The translations under genes were made by a program, and so were the position numbers. A stretch of DNA of 29,700 bases from Haplomitrium mnioides. Taxonomy: Eukaryota; Marchantiophyta; Haplomitriopsida; Calobryales. This document shows, piece after piece, positions 7,813 to 17,005 of this stretch. Below the pieces are notes generated by a model. The model made no database searches and was not told where the DNA came from. It saw only the letters and a program-made list of their open reading frames with translations. Location: assembly GCA_049999725.1 (NCBI GenBank), contig JBNGIS010032428.1, forward strand, positions 1-29,700. Reading direction: 5' to 3'. The number at the start of each line of letters is the position of its first letter. Position 1 is the stretch's first letter.

Positions 7813-9860
7813 TACTACTGCAAGCAAGTTTGAGAGAGGCTTCCACCTCTTTGAAGGGAAGTGTGTGGCAAGAAGGGCGGTAAGTGTCTTCCAGTTATGA
7901 GCAGCATTGTACTACATTTTCGAAGTTCTTCGAGTATGGTCACATGATCTCTATAGAGTGTAGTTAGCATGGCAGAGGTATGTTTTTACGATCAACAAGG
8001 ACTAATAGGAGGAGCCCTACACACAACACCATAGCGCGATAAAAAATATCGATGAAGTCAAGAAAAAGAACAAGAGACTTGGGTGATGGACAAACATTGT
8101 GATCAGCAGAAATGTGCCACCTTGGGAGCTTCACAAGTGCAATAGGAGTTGGAAGTGGAAGGAGAGCGAGTAGGAAATCTCATGAGGCAAATTAGTCAAG
8201 AAGAGTGAGGAACAATCGGGCATGTTGAGCTCTGGTATATTAAAATTAATAAAATTTAAATTCCTTGTATGACTGACTTAGCTTACCTGAAGAGGAAGGG
8301 CCAAGAATAGGACGGCGATGGAAAGCAACAAGGTCGGTGACAAACGGCTTAGTAGCAAGGAAAGGGGTGGGGCAATAACAGTCGTGGCGCGACTGATGGC
8401 AATGCCCTATCATCGAAGTAGAGACCATCATTGCTTCCGGATCAAGGAGAGGAAGGGGGGAGAAGACAATGAGCAGAAGTGTGTTTTTCAGCTATAGCAT
8501 GTAGAGGTGTTCCTATTCCGTTTCTCTTTTTTCTTTTGTCCTTTCTTTTTATTTATTTATTTTATTTTGGCTTTATTCTATTAGTTTTTTCCTTTCATGA
8601 GGTACTTGTAATTTGTTTTTCTTATCTATTTTCTACTTTGCTCTTTTTTTCCGATCACGGTGGACATCCTTTTGTTCCCATTGAATCTACCTCGTTTCTT
8701 TTTTCCTACTAGCGTTCCTCGCCATTCCTTCTTCTTCCTTGCTCCCTTGACCTTTCTCTTGATTGCCCTACGGTCCTCTATCCCTTTTGTCACCCGGTTG
8801 TTTCCTACCGATGCTTTCTTTCTTTTTTGCATAAGTAACCTACCTTAGTTTTTTTGTTTTTTCCGGGTCCAGCTTGCATACCACCATTTCTTTGAGCCCT
8901 TGGATTTTATTTTTATCATGTTCCGTAAATCAAACACATACACCAAGGGACAAAGTCCCAAGACGCTCATACAACATGGGAGCGGGGGGAAGGCGAATGA
9001 GAGGAACTTGGACTTTTATTGAGCAAGGGAAATAGAGAGAAACAGAGCCATGAGGAGCCAATGCCAATCAAAAAACACTATTGCCAGCGCCAATACTTGA
9101 GTAGTAGAGCATGTACATGGGGCACAGAGAATCAAAGAAGCCTAGCCACAAGTCGTCGAGGGTTCATTCTCCGGCAAAGATCAAAGAGAGCCACCCCTCT
9201 CCAACTCCGAACCTACACAATAAAAGGAAGCAAGTCAGCACGAAGAAGCATGAACTAGGGAACTTCCAATCCTGGTCTCACCAACAAGATCCAGTGAACA
9301 AAAAGGAAATTGACCCTCAAAAGATCAAAACGCCTCACATAGTCGTTACGAACTCAGTGACCCAAGTTAAACCCTTCGCCATGACATTGGCTTGAAAGGA
9401 GTGGTAATTGTAGTCAGCGAACCCGTAGTGCCGAATTGAGGAACAAACCAGTAAGAGGTTCCTAGGCGGATAAATGGAAGGGTATTTGGGCTGAAAGAGC
9501 ACCCTCACATGTTGGATGGAGCTTACGAAAGAACCTTTCAAGCTAAAGCAAAAACCCAAGCATGCCCCAATTGCTTCGACCACCAAGAGAAGCAAGATGA
9601 AGAACCAATTACAAAGAAATGGTGGAACAACAAAGAAGATTTGAAACCCACCTTAGAGGAGGCTATTTATATCACTCCCCTCCTTCAGGCCTTAACCTTC
9701 ACAAGTGCCACTTGGAAGGCAAGGGAGGACATCCTTTTGTGAGATGGCCCCTATCCAGTTATCACTTTGAGGCTTTAAGGAACACTTCCTCACCTTACAA
9801 GCTTTTCCTCTCTTCAACAATCACTTCAGCAGCCAAGCTGCTTATCCACCTTCAATACCA
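7813..9860. other. Unclassified 2-kb interval
   Basis: No domain, RNA gene or repeat pair was recognised. The stretch 8500-8860 is pyrimidine-rich on the plus strand, 8220-8270 is AT-rich, and 8930-9650 is A-rich with several short open frames lacking any recognisable motif. A TATA-like ctatttatatcac is at about 9662-9674. It could be the continuation of the LTR that begins at 4825 (interrupted by the second-family element) or unrelated non-coding DNA. The last bases (9837-9860, gctgcttatccacc...) resemble the sequence just inside the other LTR of the main element (18507-18530). Confidence 0.4.
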
Positions 9861-10624
9861 GAGCACTCATACAAAAAGACCAAGATACTCGTGTGGTAAT
9901 ATGAAATATAATTCAGGGGTCCCAAATCTGGACCCAACCACTTTGTATACCAATCAGGAGCAAAATGCAGTACCTCAATTATCACGGGACAATGCCAAAG
10001 GACTTGACTCCCCCTTTACAGGGCTCTCTCAAGATTCAAACAAATGGAATCCATGTATGCTCCTAGTCCTAAGTGTTTCTTATACAATACAACAGAATTC
10101 AAACCTAACTAATACACTCATACACAATTACAAACACACATGCATTGTACCTCACCAAAATCATATGCCTTACGGAACCACAGGGACTGACGTCCCCAAC
10201 AGACTCCTCCCTTCCCTAACTGACCTTCTCAATCTTCCTTTCATCCCTCACGCACACACCCTTCTTCTAGACAGTTTTCTAACTTCCCTCGCGAGAAGCC
10301 TTAGATTTACTTCCTCAAGCTCGGAAGGGGATTTCTTTAACTTCCACCTTTGGAAGACAGTCCTCTCGACTATTGGCTACTCACTCCACCTCTGAACCTT
10401 GAACATATCTTCTCCGCAGTGCATGGGCACTAACGCAGCCACTCTCTTCTTAGCTCCACATGAAAGATTGGACCAGAGCGCACTCCGAGCACTTTTGGGT
10501 TTGATGTTCCTGCACAGATGATGTAGAGACAACCCCAAGATCCCACTTGGTAGCCTCTCCCGAATTCCAGACAGATTGGATCCCCTTCAATTTCCCATAT
10601 CTATTCACCTCCGCTACTGGTCCA

Positions 10625-10745
10625 CCCGCATGGATGAGTTCACCTGGATCTCCCGAGCCTCTAGAGCTCCCCGCCCAGCGATTCTCAACGTCCCTCCAGT
10701 CCACCTCCACCTATGCTAGCCCCTTGCACGAGTACACTTGCCTCA
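10625..10745 (-). repeat. LTR block shared with the giant-LTR family
   Basis: On the minus strand this reads gtgtactcgtg, then ggtggaggtggact, gagaatcg, gctctagaggct and caggtgaactca. The same order of words with about 80% identity by eye is found on the plus strand at 28500-28612. The equivalent part of this element's other LTR is 19300-19400 (with the remainder after the solo LTR at 20626). Confidence 0.8.
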
Positions 10746-11017
10746 CATAAATCTCCGCTGGATCCTTTCTTTCTTACTTTGTTGCCTCTTCTTGTCCCGA
10801 GATCGCTTGTACATCTCTAGCTTGCATGCACACCAACCCGTTTATTGTCGCAACCCGTCAATCTATACCCCTTGCGCTTCCGCCCATGCGCATCTACCTT
10901 TATTGAAAAGGTTGTTATTCCCATTGGCTTTGAGCTCCGGACGTAGCGACACTTGCCCCACTTATTTGTAGAATGATCCAAGTACAACGGTCAGTTCCAA
11001 GGTCTACGTGGTCTAGT

Positions 11018-11212
11018 CTGAAGAATCTCGCAGACTAGGAGTCCAAAGATTTCCGCAGAATCGAGTCTGAAGAACTCCGTGGAACCGAGTCTGAAAAACC
11101 CCGCGGAACCGAGTCCGGAGAACCCCGCGAAACCGAGTCCAAAGAATCCTACTGAACCAAGTCTGAAGAATCTCGCGGAACCGAGTTTGAAGAATCCCGT
11201 GGAACTGAGTCC
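11018..11212 (-). repeat. 24-bp tandem repeat in the LTR, about 8 units
   Basis: Units such as gaagaactccgtggaaccgagtct are 24 bp long and repeat with point differences. As 24 is a multiple of three, all frames give 8-residue periodic peptides, which explains spurious long open frames here. The right LTR has the same array (20909-21230), interrupted by an AT-rich insertion. Confidence 0.9.
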
Positions 11213-11384
11213 GCCAATGACTTTTCCCCCATGGATGCCGTCCGATGCCGTCTTCAACTGAGAAGGTTGACCACCACATTGATTCTCATCCGCAGTTGAC
11301 TACAGACCCAAGTCCGTAGAATCCAATGGACTGGTGAGTCTAAAGGATCCCTCAGACCCTGAGTTCCGAAGTTGACTTGTCAAC

Positions 11385-11830
11385 GTTGCCGCCATCCGAC
11401 GCCGCTTTCCACCTAGAAGTTTGACCACTTGCTTCTGAAGTTGACCCTGACTCTAACCCGAAGGATCCCTCAGACAGGTGAGTTCGAAGAATCCCTCGGA
11501 CTCGGGAGTCGGAGGTTGACTTTCTTCTATAAGGCATTGTCCGACGCCGCTTTTAATAGAGAAGCTTGGCCGTCGTGCTAACCTGACGTTTCCGAAGTTA
11601 ACCGGAGTCTAAAGAATCCAACGGGCTTTTCGAAAGTGCCACGTGTCCGAGGTAGCACCGCCCAATGCCATTTTCAACATGGAAGGTGGACCGCCATGCT
11701 GACATGAGGTTTCGAAGATGACCGGAGTCCAAAGAATCCTACTGGCTCCTTCGGAGTGCCACGTGTCTGAAGTAGCGCCGTCCGACGCCGTTTTCAATGA
11801 GGAAGGTCGACCGCCACGCTGACCTTAGGT
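11385..11830 (-). repeat. About 120-bp tandem repeat carrying G-box motifs
   Basis: Three to four diverged units share tccgacgccg-tttt, gaagtga/tgaccgg, gtccaaagaatcc, gggctc and gtgccacgtgt. Two units carry the perfect palindrome CACGTG within GCCACGTGTC (11640-11645 and 11760-11765, exactly 120 bp apart). In plants this is a G-box/ABRE-type bZIP or bHLH site. In the right LTR the first is kept (21646-21651) and the second has decayed to CACGTA (21766-21771). Confidence 0.85.
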
Positions 11831-11856
11831 TCTGAAGAAGATCCCAAACGCCTCCA

Positions 11857-12075
11857 CGCCTGCCACGTCTTCGCAACAAGCCCTTGGCTACCTCCGCGTT
11901 TGCCACGTTTTTGCTGAATCTCCCGGACACCTCCGAGGACGCACGTCTCCGCTAAGTCTCCCGGACACCTCCGAGGACACCACATTTCTGCTGAATCTCT
12001 CGGACACCTCCCCAGGACGCCACGTTTCCGCTGAATCTCCCGAGCACCTTCGCGCGTGCTACGTCTCTGCAACAA
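11857..12075 (-). repeat. 39-bp tandem repeat with GCCACGT core, about 6 units
   Basis: Units of about 39 bp contain gccacgt-ttccgctgaatctcccggacacctcc with substitutions. Most carry the ACGT core (rc: ACGTGGC). The homologous array in the right LTR is at about 21855-22080. One unit (12019-12033) has 15 bases identical to a repeat in the giant LTR at 27868-27882. Confidence 0.85.
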
Positions 12076-12720
12076 CCCTTGGAATCGTGAAGTCCGAAGT
12101 GAGTTTGGACCTCATTAGAGCCCGCTAACGCTTGAGGAAGCAAGGCGTCCCTTGATCCTCGTCGTCGTCGCTGCTTACAAAGGTCATTGCCCCCTCCTTT
12201 CTCTTCCCAATTCTTGGCCCTAGACGCGGCCATCAGTAGGCTTACGGTGCAGCACTTCCCTTGCCTGCGGCCTCCTCCACTACTGTCGCTCTTCGATCTC
12301 TGCTCTGGGCCTCTGATCCTTCTTCACTTCCGAGGTCGCTCTTCCTCCCTCCTCTCGGCTGATTGCCTCTAGTGAGTGCTCCGTTCCTTTTTGCTAGGGC
12401 CTCAATTCTTACATCCCGATAATACTTGCAGGCTCTTTTCCACTTCTATCAAATTTTAGTGGTGCTCCTCCCTTCGATGACTGCCACAGCTCCCTTCTCC
12501 ACTCCGAAACGATCCCACGAGCCCATTCTTATGTCGGCCTCTCTTCCTTCACCTTCACAACCCATTTCCACTCCTTGGATCAATGCGATCCGCTCGTACC
12601 CACTGATTAGAGTTGATTCGTTGCTTCCGGGTTACTTTAACACTTATGAGAGAGGAATTGTGCCAATGCCAGCTCCGATTGCACAAATTCTCCTCTAGTG
12701 CCCCATGTCACTAGCTGACA

Positions 12721-12735
12721 TAACTCCTCCTTCAA
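12721..12735 (-). other. Polypurine tract of the main element
   Basis: The minus strand reads gaaggaggagtta directly before the LTR start TGTCAGCTAG. This places the 3' LTR on the left and confirms minus orientation. Confidence 0.85.
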
Positions 12736-12848
12736 GTGTGAAGCATTCTCTTTCGTGAACACCCTTCTCCGTTCATCAATTCTGCTGGTTGCCTCCTCCG
12801 CAATTGTCGTTTCTTGGCTAGATAAAATGTTGCTGTAGTGAAATTTTA

Positions 12849-12912
12849 CAAACACTCACACACTTACACACCCAACACAAACACACACACTCACACCCAC
12901 ACACTTACACCT
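12849..12912. repeat. Imperfect (AC)n microsatellite
   Basis: Runs of cacacttacacac and acacacacactcacaccc between the integrase C-terminus and the polypurine tract. Non-coding. Confidence 0.9.
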
Positions 12913-12954
12913 GCCAACTTGGAATCTCCACTCAGATCGACCTTTGCCCCCCTC

Positions 12955-14130
12955 CATTTTCCTCCTTATTTACATACCTTTTGAGGTGGTTGAAATGCAC
13001 TCAATTGGCGAACTTCTGCCTCTCCAAGGTTTTCAATTCTGCTGACCCATTGTGATGCAAGATAAAGGGACCCATCCACCTGGTGTGTAACTTCCTTGGG
13101 AAGTGTACAAATCTGCTGTCATACAACAACACAGGGTTCCCCTCCAAGAGGTCTGTTGGTTTTAGACCCTTGTCATGTTGTTGCTTCCTTAATTGCTATT
13201 GATGCTCCAACCTTCCCCAAGCTTGCTCCCTGGCTTCCTCCAAGCTCTCCAGCAAATATAGTCTTTCCCTCTAGCTCCAATCCTCTATCATCCTCTCCTC
13301 CTCCAACAACCGTCTGGTGGGTACTTCATACTCCACCGACACCAGAGCGTGTTGTCCAAAGACCAAGAAATATGAGTAGTGGCCGGTGGTAGTCTTATAA
13401 GCTAGGTTATAGGCATAGGTTGCTATTGGCAGCTTGAGGTCCCAGTTCGCCTTGTTGGCTGCCACCATTTTGCTAAGGATCTTACCCATGATCCTGTTTG
13501 CCCTCTTTGTGAGCCCGTTAACCTTTGGGTAATAAGCTATAGTGTGGTGGTGCTTGACCAAGTATCTTGAGGTCAGGTCCTTGATTACCTGCTAAATGAA
13601 GTGCGTACCTTGGTCACTCACTAGCTCCAGCGGGGGCCCAAATCTACAAAACATCTGCTCATATACGAAGGCAGCCACCGTCTTGGCATCATCTTTTCGA
13701 GTGGCTCTAGCTTCCACCCATTTTGTGGCAAAATCCATAGCTAGTAGAATGTACATGTTTCCCCTGAGGGGGGAGGGTGCAATCGGACTGATGAAATCAA
13801 TTCCCCATTTTTCAAAAGGTGCTAGGGGAATAATTGGGACCAAGGGGTGATATTGGTTGGTTGCTGGCCTCCTCATCCTCTAGCACGCGTCGCACCTCTT
13901 CACCTAGAAGTGCACATCCTTGTGCAACATGGGCCACCAGTACCCTGCATCCAAAATCTTCCTTATTGTGGCATCCGCTACAAAATAGCCCCCCACCTCT
14001 TCTCCGTGCAAGGCCTTCATCACTACCATGGCTTGATCCTACTCAAGGCATCGTTTGATCATTCCATCGTAGCCCCACTTGTGCAACACTCCCTTTATCC
14101 GTAGGTATGGTCTCATCTTTCGGAGGAACA
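12955..14130 (-). pseudogene. Ty3/gypsy integrase of the main element
   Basis: N-terminal zinc-binding region: MKALHGEEVGGYF, then MLHKDVH and VKRCDAC (about 14025-13885), the HHCC residues all present. Catalytic core: KWGIDF (Asp codon 13798-13796), SDQGTHF (Asp 13615-13613), then YYPKVNGLTKRANRIMGK, where Lys (13507-13505) occupies the position exactly 36 codons after the second Asp, normally Glu. Core end: YAYNLAYKTTTGH. C-terminal domain: VLLYDSRFVHFPRKLHTRW (about 13145-13090) and HHNGSAELKTLERQKFAN. Stops interrupt the frame after THFI, at HF*VKRC and at DAC*RM. It would integrate the cDNA, but this copy is inactive. No chromodomain is seen after the C-terminal domain. Confidence 0.9.
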
Positions 14131-14339
14131 GGACAACTTCCTCTTTACTGCTACCTTTCGGGATTTGAGCTAAAAGGAGGAATTTGGTGATGGCAGCATA
14201 ATTTGTGGCCCTTCCAACTTTGACCTAGAATAGATCCTCATCCGAGAATGCATTGTTCACCTCCACGTGATTGATCGGCCCCGCAACTCAAGAGAAGAAA
14301 TCGACGTTGTTGTGCTTCCTCCCTAGTTTGATACGCACT

Positions 14340-15670
14340 TCAAAGTCAAACTCCTACAAGAGAAACACCCACCTCGCAATCCGCTTTGTCACATCCGGTT
14401 TATTTACCAGGTACTTGAGAGCATTGTGATCGGTGTGAAAGATCACCTTGTAATGCAACAAGTATTGCCTGAATTTCTTCAAGGCATAAATGATTCCTAA
14501 GGCTTCCCGATCCATAGCAGAGTAATTCTTCTCCGTTGGGGCCAGTAGCCTGTTGGCAAAGTAAATTGGATGATCCCTACCCTTCTCATTCATCTGGCTT
14601 AGTACCACCCCGATGCATAAGCCAGACACATCAATCAAAACGTGAAATTCTCTCCTCCAGCTAGAAGGCACTAGAACAGGGGCACTCGCCAATTGCTCCT
14701 TCAACTCCATAAAGCTCGCTAGCCTTTCAAGGGTGGCTTCAAATGTGCTGCCCCCCTTGGTTATTTGAGTGAGAGGTAGAGCCACCAAGACAAACCGATT
14801 GATCAATCTTCTATAGTACCCCATGCACCCCAAGAAGCCTTGCACCTCCTTCAAGTTGGTGGGGAATGATACATTCATCCATATGACAATTTTCTCTTGG
14901 TCTACTTCAATGCCTCGGTTGGAAATCCTGTGTTCGAGGAGTATTCCTTCTTTCACCCCGAAGAAACACTTGCTTGGGTGCAATCTCAGCCCCATCTCTC
15001 TGCAGCATTGGATAATGAGCCTCACATCCCGCTCGTGATCGCACAACTTCCTATACACCATGAAATCGTCAATGAAGATCTCCAAGAATTTCCTAGGGTA
15101 ATCATGGAAGATGTTCATCATCATCTTTTGAAATGTTCTTGGTGTGCTGCATAGTTCGAAAGGCATCCTTTAGAAGGCAAGCACCCTCCATTCTGTGGTG
15201 AATGTCGTCTTCAGCTGATCCTCCTCCCGGATCCAAATCTGGTTGCACCCAGAATATCCATCCTGGAAGCTATAGACCCCTTGTCCTGCCACCAAATCTA
15301 GCACCTCGTCCATGAAGGGAAACGGGTAGTGGTCCTTCTTTGTGGCCTCATTGAGCTTCCAAAAATCCTAGCACACTTGAATTTTCTGTTCACCATCTTG
15401 CCCGACTTTCTTGGGCACCACCACCAGCAGGGACACCCATTCACTGTTTAACACTAGGTAGATGAAATCCGCCTCCAACAACTTGTTGATCTCCTCCTTC
15501 ACCAGCACGGAGAATCGGGGATTCTTCCTGTATTAGCAATGTCTCACAGGGATTGTTGCGGGTTCTAAGTCAATCCTATGTTCCCCCTATTCCCTCGGGA
15601 CTCCCTTCAAATCCACGTGACTCCAGGCAAAGGCATCACTGAAGTTTATTAGGAGATCGATGATGGCTTG
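14340..15670 (-). pseudogene. Reverse transcriptase and RNase H of the main element
   Basis: The RT begins near DAFAWSHVDLKGVP (about 15640-15600). It continues through VLVKEEINKLLEADFI, VVVPKK, WKLNEATKKDHYPFPFMDE and QDGYSGCNQI, with the first catalytic Asp kept. After a stop at about 15167 comes the longest intact stretch (15166-14357). It holds MPFELC, the FIDD box (15076-15065; usually YVDD or FIDD), LHPSKCFFGV and EVQGFLGCMGYYRR, then the RNase H domain with LIDVSGLCIGVVLSQ, DREALGIIYALKKF and HTDHNALKYL, which contain the expected acidic residues. At least four in-frame stops (TAG/TAA) lie between 15600 and 15167, and more follow in the linker to integrase. All key residues are recognisable but the polyprotein is broken. 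Confidence 0.93.
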
Positions 15671-15754
15671 CTCCGATTCTTTCGGCAATTTAGAGCCAAT
15701 GTGGAATGTCCGTCCCTCTTGGACAACCAGCTGCTTTTGTTTGGATTCTTGCAA

Positions 15755-15776
15755 CCCCCCCCCCCCCCAAAAAAAA
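15755..15776. repeat. C14-A8 homopolymer junction
   Basis: Fourteen C followed by eight A on the plus strand, between the protease and RT regions. It changes frame and is a likely sequencing or slippage error spot. Confidence 0.9.
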
Positions 15777-15989
15777 TCTCGTTTCTCCAATGCACACCTT
15801 CCTCCTGCCTTAGGGTTGCCAATTGCAACCCCCCTTCCACTTAAGGAGACTCTTTGGACTTTCTCTGTGTTCACCCTCTGCATTCGATGAGACACTGCGG
15901 ACCCCTCCTTTCTTCCGGCCTTAGTGTCCTCATCCTCTGCCAGATCTTCCATGGATTTCCTCAGATTATGCTCTATTTCTATGTACTCT

Positions 15990-16570
15990 GTTATCTCAAT
16001 CTAATTGAAAAACACCACACGTTCTTCGGACAGATCCTCCTCCGTGGCCTCATTGACCATCTGAACCCAGTAGTGGTATTCTGACTCTTCCTCCTCTTCA
16101 GACCACTCATTGTCGTACTCCTCTTCCGTCTGCGTTTCCCTAAGGTGAGGAACCGGTCCATAGTGCACCACCGTCTTCTCAGAACCAAACACCAATGTTG
16201 AATTTCCCCAATTATGCAAGACTCGAGCCCCATGCAGCCAACATCTTCCAATTAGTACAAGGTATGGAGATGCTCTGGCTGGCCGCATGACCACGTAATT
16301 CAACTTGAATTATTTTCCTCTGATGAAGGTGGGCACTTGGAGGAGGGAGCCTAACGGTTTCACCCAAGACCCATCCGCCAACCTCATGATTCTGGCTATA
16401 GGTTTGAATTCCGTGAATCCCAGTTTGTAGGCGGTCTCCTCCACCATAATGTTCACCTCTACCCCTCCGTCTACGGGCACTAGCGACAACGTGCACCTTG
16501 CAATCTGAATGTCGATCTCCAGGGCCCCCTTGTCCTCACATACCAACTGCAGATCCACTTGAGCTCCCAC
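15990..16570 (-). pseudogene. Ty3/gypsy protease of the main element
   Basis: The frame 16570-16310 holds VPVDGGVEVNIMVEETAYKLG (about 16485-16420). This is the retropepsin active-site loop in the DGG form, followed by RLADGSWVKPLGSLLQVP. After a frame change at about 16305, YLVLIGRCWLHGARVLHNWG (about 16262-16203) is the C-terminal conserved protease segment (usually LLGRPWL). An acidic linker (EEEYDNEWSEEEEESEYHYW) leads on toward RT. The protease would process the gag-pol polyprotein. The second-family protease at 5.9 kb has the same DGG loop but is clearly divergent. Confidence 0.85.
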
Positions 16571-17005
16571 TCAAGGCAGCCTTCTCCTCCTCTTGGCTCC
16601 CATTAGCAATTCTCGGAGTTGCCTTCTATACAGTGGGCTATCCTTGATTAATTGGCCCACTATGGCCGTGACAAGGCAGTCTCTCACATCTTCCTAGATG
16701 CTGTAAGGAATGGGTTTTACTCCACCTTCTGGGGGTGTGATCTTTTCCCTTGCTTCCTTGGGCTCCCCCTGCTGTTTGCGGACCTCCTTCAGGGTCTGAA
16801 TTGCGGCATGCTCTTCTTCCAAAGCCTCAAGAGCCTCATGCTGCTTCCTCATGTAATCCTATTGCTTGGGATAGAACCACTTTGGATTGTCCCTTTGATA
16901 ATCTGAATCACTTCGTGATGGGGGGGGGGGCTTGTGTTGTCCCCTTCTTGGCCTTCTGCTTGCTCTTCCTCTAGCTCTTCTTCTTGGATTTTGCTCCGGT
17001 TCGGG
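16571..17005 (-). pseudogene. gag-protease linker region of the main element
   Basis: The minus strand gives an interrupted frame with a charged helical stretch (HEALEALEEEHAAIQTLKEV, about 16829-16770) and KPIPYSI, DCLVTAIVGQLIKDSPLYRRQ and LLMGAKRRRR just before the protease. A run of 11 G (16920-16930) lies near its 5' end. It probably connects nucleocapsid to protease. Confidence 0.6.
16920..16930. repeat. Poly-G run
   Basis: Eleven consecutive G on the plus strand. It may be a true slippage tract or an assembly artefact, and it shifts the frame between gag and protease. Confidence 0.85.

Larger units (their letters stand above)
9861..12720 (-). repeat. 3' LTR of the main element
   Basis: Collinear with 18531-22717 minus its insertions. 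The minus-strand start TGTCAGCTAGTGACATGGGG (12720) follows a polypurine tract. The other end, near 9861 (gagcactcatac against taacactcatac), is less certain because similarity to the other LTR extends about 24 bp further to 9837. In the minus-strand direction the U3 region contains 39-bp, about 120-bp and 24-bp repeat blocks, then a TATA-type box about 220 bp from the end. Confidence 0.9.

Noticed and set aside
8500-8860. Membrane-protein-like frame (Phe/Leu-rich) on the plus strand
   Set aside because: The pyrimidine-rich DNA forces Phe/Leu/Ser codons. No start context or conserved motif, and the opposite strand is equally open.
9619-10395. 258-codon plus-strand open frame
   Set aside because: It crosses the boundary between unclassified DNA and the main element LTR, and in the LTR it runs antisense to the element. 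The homologous stretch of the other LTR is broken.
10991-11279. Repetitive Gly/Phe/Leu-rich peptides (GFFRLGS-like)
   Set aside because: Direct consequence of the 24-bp tandem repeat read in different frames, and not conserved as protein between the two LTRs.
12849-12912. Possible CRISPR-like or minisatellite array
   Set aside because: It is a simple AC-rich microsatellite with no spacer structure.
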